Shown here in pieces: positions 36,373 to 43,697 of a DNA stretch of 64,000 bases (positions are counted from its first letter, which is position 1; each line of letters starts with the position of its first letter). Source of the stretch: an uncultured Paracoccaceae bacterium (GTDB lineage: Bacteria; Pseudomonadota; Alphaproteobacteria; Rhodobacterales; Rhodobacteraceae); contig CANMTD010000006.1 of NCBI GenBank assembly GCA_947500775.1, positions 174,603 to 238,602 on the forward strand, given 5' to 3'. A program made the position numbers and the translations under genes. Below the pieces are notes generated by a model. That model saw nothing but the letters and a program-made list of their open reading frames with translations. It made no database searches and was not told where the DNA came from.

Positions 36373-37425
36373 TTAGCTGAGCAAACGGTCGATCTGTTCC
36401 AGAATCCGCCGGGCGGTGTCGGCGTTGATCTTGCGCCCCTGCAGGTCGATCCGAAGCGTATCGCCCGAAATCTGCGCCCGGGCATTACCCCCGCCGCGCA
36501 AGGCCAAGGGCGGCACTTGCGTGACCGTGGCAGGCCGCCCGCCACGCGCCTTGTCCCGTGGCGCCGGAGCACCCGACAGAACCGCCTGCAACAGCTTCCA
36601 TTCCGCCGCCGCATCGCCCGCGTCGCCCGCATCCAATGCCGCCCGCAGGTCGGGCTGTGCCCCGTCGCGCAAGGCCGCCGCCAGTTGCAGCCCGGCCTTT
36701 TCGGTCAGCGTCGTCGGGAACCGCAGCAGATCGCCCAGCCCTTCGTGCACGGCGGCAAAGCTGCGCACCTTGGACCGTTTCGCCTTGGAGGCCGCCGAAA
36801 ACAGCGCGTCAACCGCAGCCTCGACTGATGGGAACACGCCTTGTGCGGCGGCCAGCACCGCGATGCGGCCGCGTTCGTAATGGGTCAGGTTGGCGCGCAC
36901 CTCGTTTTCTTCGACCATGCTGACATAGGCCGCGGCCCCGGCATCCGCCGTACGGACAAAGGCCGGGATCACGGCAAACCCCGGATCAGCGGCGGCCAGG
37001 ATGCGAAACGCCTGAACCCGGCGATAGCCCGAAATCAGCCCGAACCCGTCATCTGTCCTGGCCAGTTCGACCGGGCTGCGCAGCCCGTGTTGGCGGATCG
37101 ATACACAAAGCTCGTCCATCGCCTCGGTATCTTCGACCAACCGGTCGCGGCGGATGAAATCGCTGTCGATCTGATCCAGTTGCACCGGTTGCGCCACCAG
37201 ACCGGCACGGTCGGCGCTGCGGAACCGGTCGGCATCGGCCTTGTCCCGTGCCGCTTCGGCCCGGTCGGTGACGCCTGCCAATCCGGCCAAGGCGGCGGAT
37301 TCACCGGCGACCTGGGCGATGGGCGGGGTCATGGATTTGGTTTCCAGCGGTTTCGCCGCGAAACCATCCTCCAATTCGCGCAGGGCATCGGCGTCGGGGG
37401 CGATCAGTCGTTTACGCTTGGCCAT
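36373..37425 (-). CDS. parB: ParB/RepB-family plasmid partition protein
   Basis: This 350-residue DNA-binding partition protein should bind the parS-like palindromes and work with the ParA ATPase upstream. A ParB N-terminal nuclease-like domain spans about residues 70-165, with VQLDQIDSDFIRRDRL, MDELCVSIRQHGLRSPVEL and the family GLISGYRRVQAFRIL box. A helix-turn-helix region follows (NLTHYERGRIAVLAAAQGVF). The C-terminal part is the RepB-type dimerisation region. Its ATG overlaps the parA stop by 14 bases, so the two are translationally coupled. One parS candidate lies inside its own coding sequence. Confidence 0.88.
   Translation of the reverse strand: MAKRKRLIAPDADALRELEDGFAAKPLETKSMTPPIAQVAGESAALAGLAGVTDRAEAARDKADADRFRSADRAGLVAQPVQLDQIDSDFIRRDRLVEDTEAMDELCVSIRQHGLRSPVELARTDDGFGLISGYRRVQAFRILAAADPGFAVIPAFVRTADAGAAAYVSMVEENEVRANLTHYERGRIAVLAAAQGVFPSVEAAVDALFSAASKAKRSKVRSFAAVHEGLGDLLRFPTTLTEKAGLQLAAALRDGAQPDLRAALDAGDAGDAAAEWKLLQAVLSGAPAPRDKARGGRPATVTQVPPLALRGGGNARAQISGDTLRIDLQGRKINADTARRILEQIDRLLS
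37350..37364. other. Candidate parS site 2 (inside parB)
   Basis: GTTTCGCCGCGAAAC is a 15-bp palindrome within the first 26 codons of parB. It matches sites 1 and 3 except at the centre. Confidence 0.55.
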
Positions 37426-38803
37426 TGTCGGATCCTTCCATATTCACGTCGCGCCACCAGCAGCCGATCAACAGTTCCTTGAATTCGGCATAAGTCCGGT
37501 CGAAGGTTTCACGCCCACGGACATAGGTATCGCGGTTGAAATCGCGGTAGTCGGCCTCGTAAATGCCGTTGACCTGTTCACCGGCCTGACCGACCAGCGC
37601 GGTATATTCCTGACGGTACGCGTTCATGAAATCCCCGAAATAGGCCTGTATCACATTCGCCATATCGGTCTGCTGGGCGGCGTCGAACCGGGTGACGATG
37701 GCCCGCACTACATCCCATTCAAACTTCATTTCCGGTAAACCCGCCGCACGCAGAGCCGCGTTTTCGCCATCCTCGATCGACGCGAAGGTGGTATAGAGCA
37801 TGTCGAAGAAACGCCCGGTGGAATCGAATTCCAGAAACGAGGCGCCAAGCGGCACCAACAGGATATCGGCAGCCGCCAGCGCGTTGATCGTCAGATAGCC
37901 AAGGGCAGGGGGCGTATCCAGCATCACGATGTCATAATCGTCCAGCACGCCTTCGTCCGACAGGAAATTGGTCAGCCCGTCCCACAACGGCCAGCTGCGC
38001 AGCCCCATCCGCCAGACGGGAATCTGAAACTCGGCCCAGTACAGGTTCAGCTGCGCCCCGATCAGATCGATATTGGGCCAGTGGGTTTTCTGGATGACGT
38101 TTCGCGATGAAACCTGCAACGCCTCTTGCAGGGTTTCGTCCAGCGGCAGTTCGGGCTGGCCACCGGCGCGGCGGATCTCGTTTTCCGCCGTTACGGTCTT
38201 GGCGTAATCCTTGGCGATCAGAGGGAACACGGTCGACCATTCGTCCGGCACCTGTCCGCCCATGATCGAGGTCATAGACCCCTGGCTATCCAGATCAATG
38301 ACCAACACTTTGTAGCCATCCAGCGCCGCCGACATCGCCAGATGCGCGGCCGTGCTGGTCTTGCCCACACCGCCCTTGAAATTGGCAACCGCGACGACCT
38401 TGGCCTGTGCGTCCTTGGGGCGGTAGGGCAGGTATTCCTTGGTGCTGGCGCCCTCGGCCGCGAAATGCTGGCGCAGGGTCAGCACCTCTTCCAATGTGAA
38501 CCATTTCGACCGGCCGTCGCCTTCGCCCTGGGGCAGGTCGGGGTTGGCCTTCAGCACCCGGCGCAGATGCGCGGGCGCGACCGGGATCAGGTATTTCGTG
38601 ATTTCCCAGATCGAGAATTTGCGCAGCCGTTTCTTGCCATCGGGGGCATAGCCGCGCTTGGTCAGATCATCGCGCCCTTTGGCGCAGAAAGCGGCCGCTT
38701 TGGCGAATCGGCCGGTGTCTATAGGATCGGGTAAACGCTTGGCCGCTGCCGCCGGATCAAGATTCAGATAGGGGGGCAGGGGAGGAGTGGGGGTTCTGCT
38801 CAC
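37412..38803 (-). CDS. parA: ParA-family plasmid partition ATPase
   Basis: This 463-residue protein has an N-terminal winged-helix-like region of about 130 residues, as in RepA/P1-type ParA, followed by the ATPase. The deviant Walker A reads FKGGVGKTSTAAHLA (about residue 145), followed by LVIDLDSQGSMTS. The switch segment is DIVMLDTPPALGYLTINAL, and LLVPLGASFLEFDS follows. It segregates the replicon with ParB and probably represses its own promoter, which would lie between 38804 and 38960 next to parS candidate 3. It is transcribed away from the replication initiator across the origin region. Confidence 0.9.
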   Translation of the reverse strand: MSRTPTPPLPPYLNLDPAAAAKRLPDPIDTGRFAKAAAFCAKGRDDLTKRGYAPDGKKRLRKFSIWEITKYLIPVAPAHLRRVLKANPDLPQGEGDGRSKWFTLEEVLTLRQHFAAEGASTKEYLPYRPKDAQAKVVAVANFKGGVGKTSTAAHLAMSAALDGYKVLVIDLDSQGSMTSIMGGQVPDEWSTVFPLIAKDYAKTVTAENEIRRAGGQPELPLDETLQEALQVSSRNVIQKTHWPNIDLIGAQLNLYWAEFQIPVWRMGLRSWPLWDGLTNFLSDEGVLDDYDIVMLDTPPALGYLTINALAAADILLVPLGASFLEFDSTGRFFDMLYTTFASIEDGENAALRAAGLPEMKFEWDVVRAIVTRFDAAQQTDMANVIQAYFGDFMNAYRQEYTALVGQAGEQVNGIYEADYRDFNRDTYVRGRETFDRTYAEFKELLIGCWWRDVNMEGSDNGQA

Positions 38804-38921
38804 TTTCGACGCCTTATGTTATGTGTGGCGAATTCTGGTATATGGCAAAGAATAGCGAACATGCGGTTTCGTTTCCAGCACCTTCATCCGCCGCACCGGG
38901 TTTATATTGCGCAAGGCTGCG

Positions 38922-38936
38922 GTTTCGTGGCGAAAC
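38922..38936. other. Candidate parS site 3 (upstream of parA)
   Basis: GTTTCGTGGCGAAAC lies 119 bases before the parA start. It shares both arms with sites 1 and 2 and is placed where ParA/ParB autoregulation would be expected. Confidence 0.55.
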
Positions 38937-38959
38937 CCATTGCAGATCAAAGAAAGGCA

Positions 38960-39135
38960 CACTGAATAAACTGTTTCTTTTCTTTAGTATCTTTATAAGA
39001 TTTGGCTAAGAAAAATAATTTTTTTTCAATGGGTTAGGTCATCTTTGGGACCCGTGCCCGGTATGGGGGGTACCAGAATGCGGGCCGAAGGGAACCCGTC
39101 TACAGGCGATGGGGGACCCGTTTGCAGGATCACCG
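38960..39135. other. Probable replication origin: AT-rich stretch and 22-bp iterons
   Basis: From about 38960 to 39040 the sequence is strongly AT-rich, with TTTATAAGATTTGG and an eight-T run. It is followed by direct repeats carrying the core GGGxACCCGT: GGGACCCGTGCCC at 39048, GGGAACCCGTCTACAGG at 39091 and GGGGACCCGTTTGCAGG at 39113. The CCCGT cores are at 39052, 39096 and 39118, that is 44 and 22 bases apart, with a degenerate unit (GGGTACCAGAATGCGG) in the gap. This is the usual layout of an iteron-controlled plasmid origin next to a Rep_3 initiator. Confidence 0.6.
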
Positions 39136-39362
39136 GAACCGATTCGCAGGGGCGCGAAAAACCCCGGTTTTGGGCGGATTTTCCACCATATTCGCCCTTA
39201 AAACATGGGGAATTCGCGGGTTTTCAGGGGTGGAATCCCGCGTCGCACGGTCAGCTTACGCTTTGGGTACCCAAATACGGGACAATGAGGGGAACCTGAA
39301 AATTCTTTCCACAGGGTACCTTTTGTGCCATGACTTTGGGTCAGAGCAGATAAGAAAAGAAC
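39136..39362. promoter_or_regulatory. Upstream region of the replication initiator
   Basis: About 230 non-coding bases that carry the initiator promoter. The interval includes a 10-bp palindrome TGGGTACCCA near 39257, and TTTCCACAGGG near 39306, which resembles a weak DnaA box. The G-rich element GGGTACC recurs near 39315. No clear -35/-10 pair was found. Confidence 0.35.
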
Positions 39363-40613
39363 ATGGCCCAGGCGCCCATTGATATCGACCAGCTGACCGG
39401 CGCGTTGCGTCGCGAAACCGTGCGCAAGAATGTCGCCGCGATTCATATCAGCGGCAAGCTGACATTGTTGCAGCGCAAGCTGTCGAACGTGCTGTTGCTG
39501 AATGCCTATGACGCGCTGACCAGCGCCGCCACCCACACGATCGACGCGCGCACGCTGGCGATGATGGTGGGATATAATTCCAACGACATGGACACATTGC
39601 GCGCCAGCCTGCGGGCGCTGGCCGAAACCGTGGCCGAATGGGATATGCTGGATGAACAGGGGCGCCAGGAATGGGGGGTGTCGTCGCTGTTGTCATTCGC
39701 GCGCTTGCGGGGCGGGGTGTGCGAATACGCCTATTCCCCGGCGCTGGCGCAAAAGCTGCACGATCCCAAGATTTACGCCCTGATCAACATCAATATTCAG
39801 CGCAACTTTACCTCGGGGCACGGGCTGGCGCTGTATGAAAACTGTTATCGCTTTGTGCGCACCGGCTCGACCGGGTGGTGGCCGCTGGATGTGTTCCGCA
39901 AGCTGATGGGGATTGACGGCAGCGCCTATTACGAAAGTTACAAGCAGCTGAACGCCAAGATCATCAAGCCCGCCGTGGCCGAGGTGAACAAGAATTCCGA
40001 CATCCTGATCACGCCTGAGGTGCGCAAGAAGGGCAGGGCGGTCAGCGACATCCGGTTCCTGATCGCCGAAAACCCGCAGCTGGCGATGTTCAGCATCGAC
40101 GACAGCGACGGGTTGCGCGGCACCGATGTCTATCAGGCGCTGGTGGGGCAGGGGGTGTCGGACCGGTTGGCGCGGCAATGGATCGCCGAACATGGCGAGG
40201 CTTATGTGACCGAAAAGCTGACCTATCTGAAACAGCAAAGCGGCGTGAAATCGCCCGCCAGTTACCTGTCGGTCGCGATCCGCGAAGATTACAAGCCGCG
40301 CACAGCCCCCGAACCCAGCCCGCAGGCCGTGCAGATCGTGGCCGAGATGCGGGCCGAGGCCGCGCGCGAGGATCAGGCATTCGCAGAACGTCAGGCGCAG
40401 CGGGCCGAACGTGCCCGCCGGTTCGACATCGTCGCCACGCTGGTGGCGCAGCGTAACCCGACGCAGCGCGATGCCGACAAGCGGCTGTTCATCGCCTCGC
40501 TTGACGATGATCTGTCGCGCGAAGATTTCCGCACCCACGGCTGGTCATCGGCGCTGAACGCCTCGGCCATTTTCGCCTTTTGGGAGGATCTGAGCCCCGG
40601 TGCTTTTGACTGA
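39363..40613 (+). CDS. Plasmid replication initiator protein (Rep_3-like, RepB type)
   Basis: This 416-residue protein has two winged-helix halves as in Rep_3 initiators. The first contains GKLTLLQRKLSNVLLLNAYD and LAMMVGYNSNDMDTLRASL. The second has ALYENCYRFVRTGSTGWWPL, a KLMGIDGSAYYESYKQLNAK helix and ISPAVAEVNKNSD-like strands (here KPAVAEVNKNSDILI). It should bind the upstream iterons and start replication. The C-terminal 100 residues are charged and helical. Divergent parAB on the other side of the origin fits the RepB-type replicons known from roseobacters. The choice between RepB and another Rep_3 subtype is by memory only. Confidence 0.8.
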   Translation: MAQAPIDIDQLTGALRRETVRKNVAAIHISGKLTLLQRKLSNVLLLNAYDALTSAATHTIDARTLAMMVGYNSNDMDTLRASLRALAETVAEWDMLDEQGRQEWGVSSLLSFARLRGGVCEYAYSPALAQKLHDPKIYALININIQRNFTSGHGLALYENCYRFVRTGSTGWWPLDVFRKLMGIDGSAYYESYKQLNAKIIKPAVAEVNKNSDILITPEVRKKGRAVSDIRFLIAENPQLAMFSIDDSDGLRGTDVYQALVGQGVSDRLARQWIAEHGEAYVTEKLTYLKQQSGVKSPASYLSVAIREDYKPRTAPEPSPQAVQIVAEMRAEAAREDQAFAERQAQRAERARRFDIVATLVAQRNPTQRDADKRLFIASLDDDLSREDFRTHGWSSALNASAIFAFWEDLSPGAFD

Positions 40614-40667
40614 CGAAGCGGGTCAGATAACAAAGTATTTTTGTCAGGCATTGAAGTTCCCGCGATT

Positions 40668-40694
40668 TGATGGCATCACCCTTAAAAGCCATCA
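40668..40694. terminator. Short stem-loop after the replication initiator
   Basis: TGATGGC and GCCATCA form a 7-bp stem around a 13-base loop, 55 bases after the initiator stop. No strong T-run follows, so termination is uncertain. Confidence 0.3.
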
Positions 40695-40752
40695 GAGTCT
40701 TCCCGCCCTGTAGCCAGTCGTTTTACGTCAACACGGTTGGAGACTGATCCGG

Positions 40753-41178
40753 ATGATGGCCCGCATACTGGCATTCATTACATTCACATTCTGGGGGCTG
40801 ACCGCGGCCTTGGCGCAGGACCCAATCGGGCCGCGCCTGTCGGTCGAACTGAACGCCGCAGACCCCGCGCATGGCGGCTGCAAACTTAGCTTTCTGGTGC
40901 TGAACGGGCATCAGGCCGATGTGTCCCGCGCGGTGTTCGAGGCGGTGCTGTTCGACACCCAGGGCCGGGTCGATCGGCTGACCCTGTTCGATTTCGGGGC
41001 GTTGCCTGCCGGGCGCCCCCGCGTGCGGCAATTCGTGGTGCCCGATCTGAGCTGCACCGATCTTGGTCAGGTGCTGTTCAACGGCGTTGAAAGCTGCGAG
41101 GCGGGCGCGCTTGGCGCGGCCGCCTGCATGGACGGGCTGGAGCTGAAATCGCGCGTCACGGTAGAGGTGATCGGATGA
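40753..41178 (+). CDS. Exported protein of unknown function ahead of exbB
   Basis: This 141-residue protein has a clear Sec signal peptide; residues 1-22 end LTAALA, with cleavage before Gln-Asp-Pro. The mature part has four cysteines that could form two disulphides (in GGCKLSF, DLSCTD, ESCEAG and AACMDG). No family is recognised with certainty. It is the first gene of the ExbB-ExbD-ExbD-TonB operon and overlaps exbB by ATGA, so it probably acts in the periplasm with the TonB energising complex, for instance as an accessory or stabilising subunit. Confidence 0.7.
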   Translation: MMARILAFITFTFWGLTAALAQDPIGPRLSVELNAADPAHGGCKLSFLVLNGHQADVSRAVFEAVLFDTQGRVDRLTLFDFGALPAGRPRVRQFVVPDLSCTDLGQVLFNGVESCEAGALGAAACMDGLELKSRVTVEVIG

Positions 41179-41828
41179 TTGGCGAATTGATCGACGCCAT
41201 TAACCGCATCGCTGATCTGGGCGGGCCGGTCGTTCTGGTGCTTGTCGGGTTTTCCGTGCTGGTTGTGGCGGTTGTCATCTACAAACTGTGGCAGTTCGCG
41301 GCGGCAGGCGTCGGGCGGCACGCCGCACTGCGCCGCGCGGTCGCCGCCTGGGACCGGGGCGATCGCGCGGGCGCGCGGTCCGAACTTGAACGATCCAAAA
41401 GCTATTTGCGCCCGGTGATCGACATGGCGCTGTCGGGCGTCGGCGATGCCAAACGGCTGGAGGCCGAGGCCGAGGCCCGCTTTGCCAGGTTGGAATCGGG
41501 GTTCCGCATTCTGGATTCGGTGGCGCAGCTTGCGCCGCTGCTGGGGCTGTTTGGCACCGTGCTGGGCATGATCTCGGCGTTTCAGGCGTTGCAAGAGGCG
41601 GGTGCGCAGGTCGATCCGTCGATTCTGGCGGGCGGCATCTGGGTGGCGCTGATGACCACCGCGGTCGGGCTGGCCGTGGCGATGCCGACCGCCGTGGTGC
41701 TTAGCTGGTTCGAGGCGCGGATGGACGGCGAACGCGTGCTGGCGCAAAAGGCGCTGCGCACCATTCTGGCGCCGGGCTGGACCGTGGATCAGGACCCCGC
41801 GACAGGGGGCGTGCCGCACCATGCGTAG
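41175..41828 (+). CDS. exbB: ExbB/TolQ-type proton channel subunit
   Basis: This 217-residue inner-membrane protein has three predicted helices: one near residues 14-38 (VVLVLVGFSVLVVAVVIYKL), and two after the cytoplasmic loop in the conserved LDSVAQLAPLLGLFGTVLGM and GGIWVALMTTAVGLAVAMPT segments, which are the hallmark of the MotA/TolQ/ExbB family. It uses the proton gradient to drive TonB with the two ExbD proteins. It overlaps the exported protein before it and exbD1 after it, so the operon is tightly coupled. Confidence 0.92.
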   Translation: MIGELIDAINRIADLGGPVVLVLVGFSVLVVAVVIYKLWQFAAAGVGRHAALRRAVAAWDRGDRAGARSELERSKSYLRPVIDMALSGVGDAKRLEAEAEARFARLESGFRILDSVAQLAPLLGLFGTVLGMISAFQALQEAGAQVDPSILAGGIWVALMTTAVGLAVAMPTAVVLSWFEARMDGERVLAQKALRTILAPGWTVDQDPATGGVPHHA

Positions 41829-42201
41829 CATCCGCCGCCGCAGACGCCTGTCGATGACATCGCTGATCGATGTCATCTTTCTGCTGCTGCTGTTCTTCAT
41901 GCTCAGTTCCACTTTCACCCGCTTTGCCGAGGTCGAATTATCCGCCGCTGCCGGATCGGCGGGGCAGGGGGGGGACCGACCGCTGTTCCTGCAGCTTGGC
42001 CCGGATGCGGTGCGGTTGAACGGGGCGGACCTGCCGTTGGAAGGTCTGGCCGCCGCCCTGCGCGCGCAGGCGCCTGAAAGCGGCGATCAGGCGGTGCTGG
42101 TGTCGCTGCGGGATGCGGTCACGGCGCAGCGGCTGACCGATCTGCTGGTGGTGCTGCGCGGGGTGGATGGCATGCGGATCACCGTTCTGGGGGCGGCATG
42201 A
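41821..42201 (+). CDS. exbD: ExbD/TolR-type biopolymer transport protein 1
   Basis: This 126-residue protein has a short basic cytoplasmic start (RSIRRRRRLS), then one membrane helix beginning MTSLIDVIFLLLLFFMLSST with the conserved Asp that relays protons, and a periplasmic domain. It overlaps exbB by 8 bases and exbD2 by ATGA. With ExbB and the second ExbD it should energise TonB for haem uptake. Confidence 0.9.
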   Translation: MRSIRRRRRLSMTSLIDVIFLLLLFFMLSSTFTRFAEVELSAAAGSAGQGGDRPLFLQLGPDAVRLNGADLPLEGLAAALRAQAPESGDQAVLVSLRDAVTAQRLTDLLVVLRGVDGMRITVLGAA

Positions 42202-42587
42202 TGCGGGCGCGCAGGCAAAAGACCGAACGCGAACCGACGATCGCGCTGATCAACATCGTCTTTCTGATGCTGATCTTCTTTCTGGTGGCGGGCACATTGG
42301 CGCGGCCGCTGGATGCAGAGCTGAGCCTTGTGCGCACCGCCGATCTGGACGGCAGCGCGCCGCCCGACGCGCTGGTGATCCACGCCGACGGCAGGATGCA
42401 ATATCGCGGCGCGGATCTGGCCGAGGCGGCAGAGATGCTGGCCGATGCAGAGGGGGACGCAGGCAAATCGGTGCGGATCGTGCCCGACCGCGACCTGCCC
42501 GCCGCGCGTCTGGTCGCGATTGGCGCGGCGTTGCGCGGGGCAGGGGCGGAACAGGTGCTGATTGTCACGCAAAGGGGGGTGGAATGA
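42198..42587 (+). CDS. exbD: ExbD/TolR-type biopolymer transport protein 2
   Basis: This 129-residue paralogue of ExbD1 has the membrane helix PTIALINIVFLMLIFFLVAG. The usual Asp of the ExbD helix is replaced by Asn in this segment (ALINIVF, against SLIDVIF in ExbD1). The periplasmic part keeps the GADLAEAAEMLADAEGD helix and a VRIVPDRDLPAARLV strand. The Asn suggests that this copy does not itself carry the proton-relay carboxylate, so the pair may form a heteromer. It overlaps tonB by ATGA. Confidence 0.88.
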   Translation: MMRARRQKTEREPTIALINIVFLMLIFFLVAGTLARPLDAELSLVRTADLDGSAPPDALVIHADGRMQYRGADLAEAAEMLADAEGDAGKSVRIVPDRDLPAARLVAIGAALRGAGAEQVLIVTQRGVE

Positions 42588-43531
42588 TCGCGTCGTCCCA
42601 GATTGCCAAGCTGGCGGCATTCGCGCTGGCCGCGACGGCCCATGCGGTTCTGGCGCTGTCGCTGACCCCCAATGCGCCGGTGGCCATCGAAGGGGCAGGG
42701 GCGTCCGAGGTGCGGCTTGGCAATTCATTCGCCGATATGTCGTCGGGAACCCTGCAGCCGGTCGCGACCGAGGATCACGCCGAAACGGTTGACCCCACCC
42801 CGGCCGAAACCGCGCCGCCCGCCGAACCGGTGAAAGCCATGCCCGTCGAAACCGCGCATCCGGCAAAGGCTGCGCCGGTTGAAAAGATCGAATTGGCGGC
42901 GCTGACCCGGCCCGAACCGGCCCGGCCGGTGGTCGCGGCCCCTGCGCCCGCCCCGGTCCCGATGGCGGCACCGGCCCCCGCGCCGTCGCCCCCGCCGCCC
43001 CCGCCGGACAAGATCGTGGCTGAAGACCCCACAATGGCCCCGTCACAGTCGATGCGCCCGGTGGCGCGCAGCAAGCGGATCGAAACCGCGCAGAAAACGG
43101 TTCAGAAACCCACACAGACCAACACACGGGCCAAACCGAAACCGGCGGCCAAAGCCCCGGTGAAAACCGGCAACAGCAATCAGAACACCCGCGCGGGCGC
43201 CGCTGAGGGCACCAAAAAGGCAAAGGCGCAAAGCAAAGGCGCGGGCGGCAAAAGCAAGGCGGTCGGAAACGCGGCGGTCAGCAACTATCCCGGTCTGGTG
43301 ATGCGCAAACTGTCGCGGGCGCGCAAACCCCGGATTCGCGCGCAGGGGGCGGCGGTCGTGGCCTTTGCGGTCACCGGCAGCGGCGGGCTGTCGGGGGTGT
43401 CGCTGGCGCGCAGTTCCGGCTCGGCCGAGCTGGATCAGGCCGCGCTGTCGCTGGTGCGCGGCGCCGCCCCGTTTCCGGCCCCGCCCAAGGGCGCGCAGCG
43501 CAAGTTCTCGATCCGGATCAAGGGGCGCTGA
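42584..43531 (+). CDS. tonB: TonB energy transducer
   Basis: About 315 residues. A membrane anchor at about 8-26 (LAAFALAATAHAVLALSL) is followed by a long Pro/Ala/Lys-rich periplasmic spacer with a run of seven prolines. The C-terminal TonB domain begins NYPGLVMRKLSRARKPRIRA and ends FPAPPKGAQRKFSIRI. The open frame reaches back to 42167, but ATG at 42584 overlaps exbD2 by ATGA and precedes the anchor directly. It couples the ExbB/D motor to the TonB-dependent receptor encoded next. Confidence 0.9.
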   Translation: MIASSQIAKLAAFALAATAHAVLALSLTPNAPVAIEGAGASEVRLGNSFADMSSGTLQPVATEDHAETVDPTPAETAPPAEPVKAMPVETAHPAKAAPVEKIELAALTRPEPARPVVAAPAPAPVPMAAPAPAPSPPPPPPDKIVAEDPTMAPSQSMRPVARSKRIETAQKTVQKPTQTNTRAKPKPAAKAPVKTGNSNQNTRAGAAEGTKKAKAQSKGAGGKSKAVGNAAVSNYPGLVMRKLSRARKPRIRAQGAAVVAFAVTGSGGLSGVSLARSSGSAELDQAALSLVRGAAPFPAPPKGAQRKFSIRIKGR

Positions 43532-43697
43532 TGATGCGCAGGCCCCCCGAAGTCGCGCCCTATATACAAGTTTTCTTGGAGTTAATTTTCTGATCACCTA
43601 TTCTTGACAAAAATAATCAGAATATGTAGGCAGCGCCATACACAACGCCAGCTCCCCCTCACGGACGCCAGCCGAAAAGCACCTTCGAGGGGACATC
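43532..43697 (+). promoter_or_regulatory. Promoter region of the haem receptor-hmu operon
   Basis: A 166-base AT-rich gap separates tonB from the receptor. It includes TTGACA at 43613-43618, a good -35 box. CTGAT at about 43590 and ATCAG at about 43616 form a loose dyad around it that could bind an iron regulator. GAGGGGACATC lies before the receptor ATG as ribosome site. No regulator can be named from this alone. Confidence 0.45.
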
